Below, piece by piece: positions 9,356 through 17,504 of a stretch of DNA of 54,176 nucleotides; the stretch's first letter is position 1, and each line of letters begins with the position of its first letter. This stretch comes from Bacillus subtilis. GTDB lineage: Bacteria > Bacillota > Bacilli > Bacillales > Bacillaceae_C. Under the pieces are notes generated by a model. That model did no database searches and had not been told where the DNA came from. It saw only the letters and a program-made list of their open reading frames with translations. Both the position numbers and the translations under genes were made by a program. The stretch covers positions 1 through 54,176 of the forward strand of contig NZ_VTQV01000031.1 of assembly GCF_008764245.1 (NCBI RefSeq), written 5' to 3'.

Positions 9356-9527
9356 CTATTATGACGCAGGTAAAGAATCCCCTGCTTTTTTAGGGGATAT
9401 AGATTAAATACATAGTTTAGGAACTTTGCTAAGCAGCAATACTTCATGGTAAGGAATCCACAATTTCTAGGAAGTGTGGCCTTGGTTTAAGTATTACAAA
9501 GCGATTAACCGTAGCAATGAAGGGGCT

Positions 9528-10055
9528 CTATTCTGGATTCATCTTGTAAATATGGTCTTTGATTTCCTTATTCCAGGCTTTACGTTCTTCTTTAGTTACT
9601 AAATTAGAGATATAATCCGTTATCTCGATAAATTTTGGCTCGCTTGGATTTAAGCCACCAACTGTTTTGGACTCATCCGTTAAATTAACGGTCAGATAAA
9701 GAAAAACCCCATCTTGAGATTCTGTAGACACATCTTCTTTAAACTTCCAAAATTTATTTTGCTCAATAAGTTGTTTTGCCTTTGCTACTTCATCACTCGT
9801 GAGTTGGCTTTCAGATACGGGAGCATTATCACCAATCTTTAATTTATTTTCGGGCTCTGTATATAAAATAAGCTTGCCGTTTTCATAAAGGGCATAGTTA
9901 CGTGAGTACATATTCCGAAATTCATCTGGTCCAGCAGGCGAATAAGTAAAGACAACAAATGGTCCATCTGTTGCATAATTCGTCTTCTGGCTACAGCCGG
10001 CTATAAAACCAATAAGAAGTATGATAGATACGAATAAACCTAGTTTCTTTTTCAC
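9528..10055 (-). CDS. lipoprotein of unknown function
   Basis: 175 aa. Signal peptide MKKKLGLFVSIILLIGFIAG ends in the lipobox FIAGC (Cys21), so it should be a membrane-anchored lipoprotein facing the cell wall. The mature part is a mixed alpha/beta domain with no motif that I recognise (FVVFTYSPAGPDEFRN, KAKQLIEQNKFW, FLYLTVNLTDESKTVGG). It is monocistronic, located after the tandem-repeat array. It may be one of the many Bacillus stress- or sporulation-associated lipoproteins, but nothing in the sequence shows which. Confidence 0.75.
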   Translation of the reverse strand: MKKKLGLFVSIILLIGFIAGCSQKTNYATDGPFVVFTYSPAGPDEFRNMYSRNYALYENGKLILYTEPENKLKIGDNAPVSESQLTSDEVAKAKQLIEQNKFWKFKEDVSTESQDGVFLYLTVNLTDESKTVGGLNPSEPKFIEITDYISNLVTKEERKAWNKEIKDHIYKMNPE

Positions 10056-10225
10056 GGATTCTCCCCCTAGATCATACAGAACTAAGTATAACTTATCCTT
10101 CTTGAGTACGTTAGTAAAGAGAGACTGAATATTCCCTTTACTTTATCATTCATGTAGTATATGTATGAAGAGGAGCACTATTTAATGTTGATTTGGGACG
10201 GAAAATGTAGGAAGTGGAAATAAGA

Positions 10226-10579
10226 ATGGAAAAGGTTGTTTTTATTATAGTTACAGTAGTGACATGACATTTTTTATTATTATGTTTTACTTCTTTCGGG
10301 ATGCCAGTAGCATGGCTTACATTGTTCCTCTATATGATTTCCTGGATTCCAGCCGGTGCACTAAATGTGCTTGTCTTTACAATGCTACAAAAAATAGCCT
10401 CCAAACATTTAATAGGTCGCATATTTACTGCAGCTACCAGTCTTTCAGCTATGGCTGCTCCTGTCGGCTCCTTGCTAGGTGGAAGTGTTGGTACATGGAT
10501 CGGAAGCGTCCTCGTCGTTACTTGTTCGGGCATCATTGGTTTAATTGTTGCCATGTTGGCTATTAAATATGGAAGTTAG
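10226..10579 (+). pseudogene. MFS transporter, C-terminal remnant
   Basis: The frame from 10226 reads MEKVVFIIVTVVT, is interrupted by a TGA at 10265, and continues as HFLLLCFTSFGMPVAWL through 10579. The second part has three or four transmembrane segments and resembles the last third of a major facilitator efflux protein (NVLVFTMLQKIASKHLIGRI, then AAPVGSLLGGSVGTWIGS). The N-terminal two thirds are absent. This is a real deletion product, not a simple frameshift. Confidence 0.7.
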
Positions 10580-10640
10580 AAATCTTCCTCCAACAAAATC
10601 TTTAGATGAAAATAGTCTAGTCATTCAGGGGGCAGGATAA

Positions 10641-10703
10641 CATGTATTTCTATACGAAAGCTGGCTATCGGATTGGTCCATTTTATCGGGGGGCCCTCAT
10701 TTA
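10641..10703 (+). CDS. possible 20-aa peptide
   Basis: A short frame MYFYTKAGYRIGPFYRGALI follows a GGGGG ribosome-like site with 9-nt spacing. It could be a small peptide or a remnant of a longer gene. No family is recognised and the only support is the spacing to the purine-rich site. Confidence 0.15.
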
Positions 10704-10815
10704 AATTTTGATTGTAATCGCCGGAAATTAAATAGAAGAAACTGACTGAAGGAAAGGAGACATACAGAATCGTTCAGTCTATTTAGTAATTGTTTGAAAG
10801 TTTCCAAGGATGGGG

Positions 10816-11850
10816 ATGAAAATGGAGAAAAAACAGTTATCTAATCGATTCAAAACCTTTGCTGAACGGGAATGTGCAGGTTCGAGTGAATTATACGAAT
10901 ATCTGGCAATGAAAATCGCTGACGATGATGACATGCTTGAACTAAGTTCATATACTCGGGAAGGGCAACCCATTCCAAACTTATTTTTCGGTGCTGTTCA
11001 TTATCTTTTACTACAGGGAAAAGAACACACTGTTAGTAGTTTTTATCCGAGTATAGTGGATAAACCCAAAGCACTCAAAGAATCTTTTCCATATTTCAAA
11101 GATTTTTGTTTAACATATAGGGAGTCGATAATCCCTATATTGCGAGAAGAAATGGTTCAGACCAATGAAGTAAGACGTTGTGGATACCTCTATCCATGTT
11201 TCTCGCACATTTATCATAAAGCTAAAAAGCCATTAGCGTTAATTGAGATCGGAACAAGTGCGGGTTTTCAACTTTTGTGGGATAAATATTCCTACTCTTA
11301 CAATACGGGTGAAATGTATGGAGATGATAAATCAGCTGTTCATATTCAATCCAAGATCATAGGGGAGAATAGGCCAACTTTTCCTAAAGTCAGTCCACCT
11401 GTTACGTACAGATATGGGCTTGATTTGCATATTAATGATCTTTCAAATAGTGAGGATGCATTATGGTTGAATGCTTTAATTTGGCCAGAGCATACAGAGA
11501 GAAGAGCATTATTTAGGCAGGCTTCAGCATGTGTTAGCAAGAATAGGGAGGAACTTCATTTAATAGAGGGGGATGGAATTGAACTGCTGCCCCGTATTAT
11601 GGAGAAAATTCCAAATGATTCAGCGATATGTGTGTTCCATACGCATGTGGCTAATCAAATCCCCGTAGATCGTAAACGGCTTTTATTGGAGCATGTGAAG
11701 CGGTTTGGAAGTAAAAGAGATGTCTTTCACCTTTATAACAATATATGGGATAGCGACCTTCATCTCGATTCATTCGTAAAGGGGATGGAATATAACAAAG
11801 TCATCGCACAAACAGACGGACATGGAAGGTGGTTTAGGTGGAAACCATAA
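10816..11850 (+). CDS. DUF2332 family protein
   Basis: About 344 aa. Three in-frame ATGs (10810, 10816, 10822) lie close together; AAGGATGGGG best serves 10816 or 10822. The sequence shows the DUF2332 pattern: an N-terminal helical part (RFKTFAERECAGSSELYEYLA), LLLQGKEH, the glycine-rich LIEIGTSAGFQLLWDKYSY near the middle, and ICVFHTHVANQ toward the C-terminus. EIGTSAGF resembles the SAM-binding loop of Rossmann methyltransferases, but function in this family is not established. It is cytosolic and has no obvious operon partner. Confidence 0.8.
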   Translation: MKMEKKQLSNRFKTFAERECAGSSELYEYLAMKIADDDDMLELSSYTREGQPIPNLFFGAVHYLLLQGKEHTVSSFYPSIVDKPKALKESFPYFKDFCLTYRESIIPILREEMVQTNEVRRCGYLYPCFSHIYHKAKKPLALIEIGTSAGFQLLWDKYSYSYNTGEMYGDDKSAVHIQSKIIGENRPTFPKVSPPVTYRYGLDLHINDLSNSEDALWLNALIWPEHTERRALFRQASACVSKNREELHLIEGDGIELLPRIMEKIPNDSAICVFHTHVANQIPVDRKRLLLEHVKRFGSKRDVFHLYNNIWDSDLHLDSFVKGMEYNKVIAQTDGHGRWFRWKP

Positions 11851-11974
11851 TGCGAAATGCTCTACAAAAACTAGGCTGTAGGCGGTCAATCTTCCAAAAT
11901 GCTTCGTTGTGCCCAAGATATTGAAAACAAAAGTATCCAAGAGGAATCATTTCACATTGGATGATTCCTAGAAC

Positions 11975-12005
11975 AGAGGAAGCTTTTTATCATGTAGCTT
12001 CCTCT
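11975..12005 (-). terminator. hairpin at the 3' end of the SMR pair
   Basis: A perfect 10-bp stem (AGAGGAAGCT / AGCTTCCTCT) overlaps the stop codon of the downstream SMR gene. A second perfect stem (AGGAATCAT / ATGATTCCT, 11942-11969) lies just beyond. T-runs are weak, so intrinsic termination is plausible but unproven. Confidence 0.45.
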
Positions 12006-12331
12006 TCGGATGTAGCTTTAGAGGTATTTAACAACACGACTCCTAAAATAATGCAAACAACTCCGAGGATGACCCAGAAGCTAAGCGGGTCTGAAAAGAC
12101 AAGAATGCCCAAAATAGCTGTTAGGGCTGTTCCGACCCCTGACCATACGGCATATGCCAAACTGAGGGACATATAGGCGAGGGATTGACTCAAAAGATAG
12201 AAGGCTAGGCCATAGCCGAACACGACCCCGATGGAGGGAATGATATTGGAAAAGCCCTCTGACAGCTTTAAACATAATGTGGCAAGAACTTCTGAAACAA
12301 TGGCAATACTTAATAAAATATATCCTTTCAT
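11990..12331 (-). CDS. small multidrug resistance (SMR) efflux subunit, EbrB-like
   Basis: 113 aa with four transmembrane helices and the essential Glu14 in TM1 (LLSIAIVSEVLATLCLK). LAYAVWSGVGTAL and a C-terminal ILGVVLLN complete the SMR pattern. SMR proteins work as small dimers that exchange protons for cationic drugs or guanidinium-like compounds. Its start lies 4 bp after the stop of the partner gene, with AAAGGAG in between, so the two are cotranscribed and probably form a heterodimer as EbrAB or YkkCD do. The longer C-terminal tail fits the EbrB-type partner. Confidence 0.85.
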   Translation of the reverse strand: MKGYILLSIAIVSEVLATLCLKLSEGFSNIIPSIGVVFGYGLAFYLLSQSLAYMSLSLAYAVWSGVGTALTAILGILVFSDPLSFWVILGVVCIILGVVLLNTSKATSEEEAT

Positions 12332-12335
12332 ATTC

Positions 12336-12650
12336 CTATACTCCTTTATTTAATAGTACGACGCCACCGATGATAAATAGAATGCCAATGGCTTTTTTAA
12401 AATGAATGGTTTCTTTGTAGAAGATTATTCCCACAAGGACGGTTAATGCGGTCCCAACACCTGCCCAAATGGCATAGGCAATTCCAAGTGGTAAGTTCTT
12501 TAATGAAAGAGATAATGCATAGAAGGCAATAGCATACCCAACCATGACACCGCTCGTTGGGAGCAAACGTTTAAAGCCATCCGTTAGTTTTAATAAAGAG
12601 CTGCCGGTGACTTCAGCGATCACCGCAATAGCAAGCCAAATATATCCCAT
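12336..12650 (-). CDS. small multidrug resistance (SMR) efflux subunit, EbrA-like
   Basis: 104 aa, four transmembrane helices, TM1 glutamate at residue 13 (YIWLAIAVIAEVTGSSLLK) and AYAIWAGVGTAL. It is the promoter-proximal half of the pair. Its ATG follows immediately after the stop of a truncated TetR frame (TAA-ATG), with GGGGG as ribosome site inside that frame, which indicates ancestral translational coupling to the repressor. The exported compound is unknown. No ykkC-type guanidine riboswitch was seen upstream. Confidence 0.85.
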   Translation of the reverse strand: MGYIWLAIAVIAEVTGSSLLKLTDGFKRLLPTSGVMVGYAIAFYALSLSLKNLPLGIAYAIWAGVGTALTVLVGIIFYKETIHFKKAIGILFIIGGVVLLNKGV

Positions 12651-12752
12651 TTATTTTTCCCCCATTATAAATTGTTTTAAATCTTGTAAAGTAGTATGTA
12701 TTTCTTCTCTAGATGGTGGGGCCAGCATAAATAATTGATTGTAATATAAACC
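12651..12752 (-). pseudogene. TetR-family repressor, C-terminal stump
   Basis: Reading on the minus strand into the SMR start gives GLYYNQLFMLAPPSREEI, then HTTLQDLKQFIMGEK and a stop. This is the typical last helix region of a TetR/AcrR repressor (about 33 residues). The DNA-binding domain and the rest of the ligand pocket are missing. Directly upstream lies the palindrome at 12753-12766, so an internal deletion seems to have removed about 150 codons and fused operator to gene end. Confidence 0.65.
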
Positions 12753-12766
12753 ACCGTCCGGACGGT
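12753..12766. promoter_or_regulatory. 14-bp palindromic operator before the SMR pair
   Basis: ACCGTCCGGACGGT is a perfect palindrome placed about 100 bp upstream of the first SMR gene and touching the truncated TetR frame. Its symmetry and position match TetR-family operators. An AT-rich stretch upstream (12771-12800) could hold the promoter for the minus strand. The cognate repressor in this window is only a stump. Confidence 0.6.
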
Positions 12767-12883
12767 TCCACTTTAATATAAATAAAATAAAATGACAACC
12801 ATACTAATGACATTATAAGCAGGAAAATGGGGATCAAAAGGTGAAGGTTATTTATATGTGATAAATTACAAGGAGGAATGATT

Positions 12884-13513
12884 TTGAACATTTTAAATGA
12901 AACAGAACAAAATCAAGGATACAGATTATTATTTGACGGCCAAACATTAAATGGCTGGGCTGCAACAACTCATCCAGAAGGTTGGCTAGCACACAATGGA
13001 ATGATTATTTGTAAAGGTGGGACGAACGGTTATTTGTATACGATTGATCAATTTGAAGATTTTATTTTGCAGTTAGAATATCGAACAGAGCTAGGTGTCA
13101 ACAGTGGTATTTTTTTCAGATGGACAGACCTTGAGGACCCAGTGAATACTGGTCTTGAGATGCAAATTTGGGACACTTTCGATCAGAAAGAAATGGCCAA
13201 GAATAGCTCAGGTGCCTTATACGATCTCGTCGCACCTTCTTCGAATGCGGTTCGGCGAGCCGGCGAATGGAATGAAGTGATGATTAAATGCGACCGTAAT
13301 TTGATCGAGCTTACATTAAATGGCACAATGGTTGTGGAAGCGGATATTGATCAATGGTCCGTTGCCGGAAAAAATCCGGATGGAACAGATAATAAGTTTA
13401 TATATGCTTGGCGTGATCGTCCCCGTCGAGGCCATATTGGACTTCAAGATCATGGCGGCTATGCTGAATTCCGCAATATCAAACTTTGTCTTCTAGACTC
13501 AATTACTCAATGA
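12884..13513 (+). CDS. DUF1080 (3-keto-disaccharide hydrolase-like) protein
   Basis: 209 aa. The TTG at 12884 is preferred: the ribosome site AAGGAGG ends at 12876, leaving 7 nt, whereas the in-frame ATG at 12878 would be only 1 nt away. The sequence shows the DUF1080 beta-sandwich signature: LFDGQTLNGW near the start, ILQLEYRTELGVNSGIFFRW, and GHIGLQDHGGYAEFRNIKL at the end. Family members bind or cleave glycans, and some act on 3-keto-disaccharides. No signal peptide is present. It lies 18 bp before the GH18 gene, so the two probably act together. Confidence 0.82.
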   Translation: MNILNETEQNQGYRLLFDGQTLNGWAATTHPEGWLAHNGMIICKGGTNGYLYTIDQFEDFILQLEYRTELGVNSGIFFRWTDLEDPVNTGLEMQIWDTFDQKEMAKNSSGALYDLVAPSSNAVRRAGEWNEVMIKCDRNLIELTLNGTMVVEADIDQWSVAGKNPDGTDNKFIYAWRDRPRRGHIGLQDHGGYAEFRNIKLCLLDSITQ

Positions 13514-13531
13514 TAGAAGGAGAATTTAAAA

Positions 13532-14566
13532 ATGGAGAAAAAATATAAAATAGTGGGCTATGCTGGAGACGGTTCTTTACTTAGTATCCGTACTGAAGAT
13601 GCTTTGACATTAACTCATTTAAATGTTGCATTCGGCCATGTAGTCAAGGATGAAATTCGGGTCGATCATTTGCAGAACCTAGATCGTCTTAAGGAATTAA
13701 AGACGATCAATCCAAATCTCACCATATTATTGTCTGTTGGTGGATGGAGTGCCGGGGGATTCTCAGAAGCGGCTGCAACTGTCGAAGGAAGAAAGCTTAT
13801 GGCCGACAGTGCTGTAAAAATAGTAAAGGAACATTCTTTTGATGGGATTGATCTTGATTGGGAATACCCTTGCTATGGTGAAGCAGGCATTCATTCCTCG
13901 CCGGCTGATAAAGAAAATTTTACCTACTTACTGAAAGACATTAGAGAGGCATTGAATGAGCTCGAAAAGGAAACCGGTAAATATTATCTTTTGACGATCG
14001 CTGCAGGTGCTGATCAGTATTACATAGATGGAACTGAGATGGGGGAGGTGCAAAAGTATGTAGATTATGTTCAGTTGATGACATACGACTTGCGTGGGGG
14101 ATTCCAAACGTTAACAGGGCACCATACGAATTTATATACGCCAACCGGGGATCTTTTCAGAATTAGTGTCCATCAATCTGTCAATCTATTTGTTCATGCT
14201 GGGGTTCCGCGTGAGAAGATTGTGATAGGGGCCGCATTTTATTCTCGTATGTGGAAAGATGTGCCCGATAAAAATAATGGGTTACATCAAATGACGGCGG
14301 GATCAGGAGGATATGGTCCAGATTATTCTCAACTTGCCGCTCATTATATCAACATGAATGGATTTACCCGTTTTTGGGATGACGAGGCGAAGGCCCCCTA
14401 TCTTTTTGATGGCCGTACTTTCATTACCTACGATGATGAAGAATCGATTCAACATAAATGTAAATATGTAGCGAGCGAAGAATTGGGCGGAATAATGTTC
14501 TGGGAATACAAATGCGACAATACTCATCGTCTCCTAGACGCGATGGATAAGTCGCTAAACTACTAA
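13532..14566 (+). CDS. cytosolic GH18 chitinase-like glycosidase
   Basis: 344 aa, ATG 13532 with AGAAGGAG upstream. The GH18 active-site signature DxxDxDxE is intact: D104, D107, D109 and the acid/base E111 in DGIDLDWEYP. LLSVGGWSAGGFS is the substrate-binding strand, and QLMTYDLRGG contains the conserved tyrosine. It lacks a signal peptide, LysM or carbohydrate-binding module, unlike secreted chitinases, so an intracellular chito-oligosaccharide or glycan-fragment substrate is inferred. It forms a two-gene unit with the DUF1080 protein. Confidence 0.88.
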   Translation: MEKKYKIVGYAGDGSLLSIRTEDALTLTHLNVAFGHVVKDEIRVDHLQNLDRLKELKTINPNLTILLSVGGWSAGGFSEAAATVEGRKLMADSAVKIVKEHSFDGIDLDWEYPCYGEAGIHSSPADKENFTYLLKDIREALNELEKETGKYYLLTIAAGADQYYIDGTEMGEVQKYVDYVQLMTYDLRGGFQTLTGHHTNLYTPTGDLFRISVHQSVNLFVHAGVPREKIVIGAAFYSRMWKDVPDKNNGLHQMTAGSGGYGPDYSQLAAHYINMNGFTRFWDDEAKAPYLFDGRTFITYDDEESIQHKCKYVASEELGGIMFWEYKCDNTHRLLDAMDKSLNY

Positions 14567-14614
14567 TCAATTAGTAGAAGAGAGAACAATAGATAATAAT
14601 AGAAATGATAACGT

Positions 14615-14652
14615 GCTCCTACAAAGTGATGCTATTGGTACTTTTTAGGAGC
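14615..14652 (+). terminator. hairpin after GH18 gene
   Basis: Arms GCTCCTACAAAGT and ACTTTTTAGGAGC (12 of 13 pairs) are followed by GCCTTCTTT. It sits 49 bp after the GH18 stop and is a likely intrinsic terminator. Confidence 0.5.
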
Positions 14653-14714
14653 GCCTTCTTTATGTACTTCCATCTTTAACATGACCTATCCTCATATATT
14701 GAGCCAGTTTGTTT

Positions 14715-14756
14715 AAACAGGTCTGTCCAGTGTTGGAGAACAAACCTGTTTTTTTT
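14715..14756 (+). terminator. intrinsic terminator with U-tract
   Basis: An 8-bp stem (AAACAGGT / ACCTGTTT) is followed by a run of T (CTGTTTTTTTT) on the plus strand. It lies between the converging GH18 unit and liaR, and would stop plus-strand transcription before the lia operon. Confidence 0.6.
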
Positions 14757-14780
14757 AAAACTCATCCCAATAGCCTGGAT

Positions 14781-15416
14781 TCACTTTTTGATGACCCCGT
14801 TTTTAAAAGCATAAATGACGGCCTGCGTGCGATCCTGAACCTCCAGCTTGCTTAAAATATTGCTGACATGGGTTTTAACCGTTTTTAACGCGATAAAAAG
14901 TTCATCCGCCATTTCTTTGTTTGTTTTTCCTTGTGTCATGAGGTTGAGAATTTCCATTTCTCGACTCGTTAAATCCTCATGAAGTGAACGTTTGCCCTGA
15001 TGCTGAAACTTCTTCATCATTTTATCCGTAACTTCAGGTTCAAGCACTTTTTTTCCTTTATGGGCAGCACGAACGGCATCTGCGATATCACTTGCTTTGG
15101 AAGTCTTGAGTATATAGCCAGTAGCCCCCGCTTCTAGGGCAGGATATACTTTTTCATCATCCAAAAAGCTTGTGACGACTAAGATTTTTGCTTCTGGCCA
15201 TTGAGCGATGATCGCAGATGTTGCTTCAATTCCATTCATTTGTTCCATGACCAAATCCATTAAAATGATATCGGGGCGAAGGGATAAGGCAAGTTCCACG
15301 CCTTGCATACCATTCTCCGCTTCACCGATTACCTCAATATCAGGTTGGATCGATAAATAAGCGGAAACGCCAATCCGAACCATTTCGTGATCATCCACTA
15401 ATAAGACCTTAATCAT
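14781..15416 (-). CDS. liaR: response regulator LiaR (NarL family)
   Basis: 211 aa from the ATG at 15416 (AGGAGGAG upstream). The frame stays open further upstream into the inserted element, but that part is not receiver sequence. The receiver domain begins MIKVLLVDDHEMVRIGV and carries the phospho-acceptor Asp54 (DIILMDLVME). The C-terminal LuxR-type helix-turn-helix is LTSREMEILNLMTQGKTNKE. It is the output regulator of the cell-envelope stress system and should activate the liaI promoter. Unusually, it is separated from liaS by a ~270-bp gap. Confidence 0.9.
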   Translation of the reverse strand: MIKVLLVDDHEMVRIGVSAYLSIQPDIEVIGEAENGMQGVELALSLRPDIILMDLVMEQMNGIEATSAIIAQWPEAKILVVTSFLDDEKVYPALEAGATGYILKTSKASDIADAVRAAHKGKKVLEPEVTDKMMKKFQHQGKRSLHEDLTSREMEILNLMTQGKTNKEMADELFIALKTVKTHVSNILSKLEVQDRTQAVIYAFKNGVIKK

Positions 15417-15443
15417 TTCACTTCTCCTCCTGATTGGTAGTGC

Positions 15444-15697
15444 GTGTTCAAAAAGGAGGATAAAAAGGACCCGTCGGCTAAAGGCGCTGACGTCAATCGC
15501 TAACGCCGACACTAGCACATCCTGTGCGTCGAAAGTTCGAGGCGGCGCAGTTTCGAGCAGCGGACTTGTACAGGATGTACTGACTTCTGCGTTGCCCACA
15601 GGACGTGGGCGAATTTAGCAGAAGATCATTATCCTGATACATGAGCAGCACAGAAACAAGCCAACGAAGAAATTCGCAGTGTCATTTTTACCGGACT
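15444..15697. mobile_element. ~250-bp element with terminal inverted repeats inside the lia operon
   Basis: The segment starts TGTTCAAAAAGGAGGATAAA and ends, read on the opposite strand, TGTTCAAAAAGTCCGGTAAA. These are imperfect terminal inverted repeats of about 26 bp. The interior is clearly more GC-rich than its surroundings (for example GGCGCTGACGTC, GGCGGCGCAG) and codes for nothing recognisable. The right end supplies the last codons (VQKVR) and stop of liaS. It resembles a MITE or an intergenic repeat carried in many copies in Bacillaceae. No target-site duplication is clear. Confidence 0.6.
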
Positions 15698-16734
15698 TTT
15701 TGAACATCCTCTAGTAGAGGAATTTTCACTTCAATACTCGTTCCTCTCCCCGGAAGGCTGACTAACTTGATCGTTCCTCCAATTTCAGCCGCTCTCTCTT
15801 TCATATTCGTCAACCCATAAGAACCGGCCTTTTGATCATCGACATTGAATCCTTTCCCGTCATCCATCACTTTTAAAAATAAATATTGATCCACTTCCAT
15901 CATATTCACTTCCAATGTCCGTGCTTTTGCATGTCTTAATGTGTTGGAAACAGCTTCTTGCATGATGCGGAATATGTGGTCCTCGACACCTTTTTGCAAG
16001 TGAACATCCTGTAAATTCCAAGACACTTTCATAGGAAGTTTAGCTGTTAATTCAGACAAAACTTCTTGCATTCCGACTTTCAGGCTCTTGCCTTCCAATT
16101 GAATCGGCCTCAGATGAAGAAGTAAAGCTCTCATTTCTGATTGCGCCTCATTGATAATCTCTTCGACCATTATCCGTTGTTTTGCAGTCGTTTCACTTGC
16201 TGGATCTGGGCTTTGATTAATGGCGGATAATAGCATCGTTGCAGCAAAAAGTTGCTGGCTGACAGAATCATGAAGCTCTCGCGCAAGCCGATTTCGTTCT
16301 TGCGTCAGAACTTCTTCTTTCATTTTGTTGCTCCACCTCATTCGTTCGTTGGAGAACTTTTGTTGTAGCCCTGCTTGCTCCTTGAGGCGGTTACGTATAC
16401 TCTCGATTCCTTGCCAAATAGCTGGAAAATCTCCCTTTTCTAGCTGAGAGCCATAATCTTCGTCGTAATTCCCTCTTTCTAATTCCAAAAGGCTTAACTC
16501 TACTTTTTCTGCTTTTTTGTCTAGTGAACTTCCAACCGTATAGCCAGTAATGAAACCGATCAATGGGAAAACAACGAATATAAACAGCAAATTGGAGATT
16601 AAAAAAGTCTTTTTCCGCATGAGGAGCTCATCCCAATTGATATCAACGGTCCATAACAACATGAATAAGACGAGTAGAAAAATGCAGAAGGCTAATAACG
16701 CAAAGTAAATAGAAAATGTTCTGGCCATTTTCAT
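15688..16734 (-). CDS. liaS: sensor histidine kinase LiaS (VraS-like)
   Basis: 348 aa. Two N-terminal transmembrane helices (about 8-30 and 47-67) bracket a very short extracellular loop, typical of intramembrane-sensing kinases. The HisKA_3 dimerisation helix contains LARELHDSVSQQLF with phospho-acceptor His155; the ATPase domain has DDGKGFN and YGLTNMKERA. It responds to lipid II-binding antibiotics in relatives and phosphorylates LiaR. Its ATG overlaps the liaF stop by 4 nt (ATGA). The last five residues come from the inserted element's end. Confidence 0.9.
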   Translation of the reverse strand: MKMARTFSIYFALLAFCIFLLVLFMLLWTVDINWDELLMRKKTFLISNLLFIFVVFPLIGFITGYTVGSSLDKKAEKVELSLLELERGNYDEDYGSQLEKGDFPAIWQGIESIRNRLKEQAGLQQKFSNERMRWSNKMKEEVLTQERNRLARELHDSVSQQLFAATMLLSAINQSPDPASETTAKQRIMVEEIINEAQSEMRALLLHLRPIQLEGKSLKVGMQEVLSELTAKLPMKVSWNLQDVHLQKGVEDHIFRIMQEAVSNTLRHAKARTLEVNMMEVDQYLFLKVMDDGKGFNVDDQKAGSYGLTNMKERAAEIGGTIKLVSLPGRGTSIEVKIPLLEDVQKVR

Positions 16735-17453
16735 GTGCGTCTCACCTCTACATCTCCGAAAGCAACATTGGTAATGATTTTGATCCTTCTGGTTGATACT
16801 TCATTATTTTCATCTGTATAGTAGATGACATTGGAATTCAAAAGCTCTTCTTCATGGTTAAATATTTTCAATTTCCCACTGATTGCGGAATGATTAACGG
16901 TAATAGAAGCATCAAAAGGAACAATAAGATGAATATTTCCAATAAAGCCACGAATAAGAACGATGCTGTCTCCTGGAGGAAGCATGGTCATTCCCAAATC
17001 AATGATCGTATTTCCGAACCCACATTGTATATTGATATCATCCCATTCAAATACTTCATTCACGACCCTATGATTTCCGGTAAGTCTATTTTTGATATAC
17101 GGTTTTTTCCTGTTCACTTTTGCTTTTGTACCAGGTGGAACTGTTTTTATGACAAGTTTTTGTGCCTGTTTTTTGGCTTTTGAATACTGGATAAGACCGT
17201 AAATCACCGCGCCGATCATAAGAATTTTAAAAAAGGCTGTAGACATGATGGGAATGATGGTGAGTAATGCACCAATAATGAAATAAATCTTCCCCGCATC
17301 CCGGCGTGCTTTCATTAAGCCATAATAAATGAGGAAACAACCGATGAGAAGAGGGACGAGTAGCTTCCAATTAAGTAAAAGCTCCAAAGTGATTCCAGTT
17401 GTTGCAATGAGCATAAACCAGCCGATTCGACTTTTTCGGCTAAATTTTTTCAT
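16731..17453 (-). CDS. liaF: LiaF, inhibitor of LiaS
   Basis: 240 aa with four short hydrophobic helices in the first ~90 residues and a C-terminal soluble beta-helical domain (INIQCGFGNTIIDLGMTML, then VLIRGFIGNIHLIVPFDASI) of the LiaF/DUF2154 family. In relatives LiaF keeps LiaS in the off state until envelope stress occurs. It overlaps liaS by 4 nt and follows liaH by 51 bp. A separate liaG gene, present in Bacillus subtilis, is absent here. Confidence 0.88.
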   Translation of the reverse strand: MKKFSRKSRIGWFMLIATTGITLELLLNWKLLVPLLIGCFLIYYGLMKARRDAGKIYFIIGALLTIIPIMSTAFFKILMIGAVIYGLIQYSKAKKQAQKLVIKTVPPGTKAKVNRKKPYIKNRLTGNHRVVNEVFEWDDINIQCGFGNTIIDLGMTMLPPGDSIVLIRGFIGNIHLIVPFDASITVNHSAISGKLKIFNHEEELLNSNVIYYTDENNEVSTRRIKIITNVAFGDVEVRRT

Positions 17454-17504
17454 GATTGTCCCTCCAATCGGTTGCGGTTAGATTTATTTTATCACAAGAA
17501 CGCT

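Noticed and set aside
8959-9407. Several 80-135 aa open frames on both strands across the 52-bp repeat
   Set aside because: The repeat length is not a multiple of three and lacks stops in several frames, so all frames are open by construction. None has a proper ribosome site at its start, and they overlap each other.
15417-15599. 61-residue N-terminal extension of LiaR
   Set aside because: The extension is translated from the inserted GC-rich element. The receiver domain starts at MIKVLLVDD with AGGAGGAG before it.
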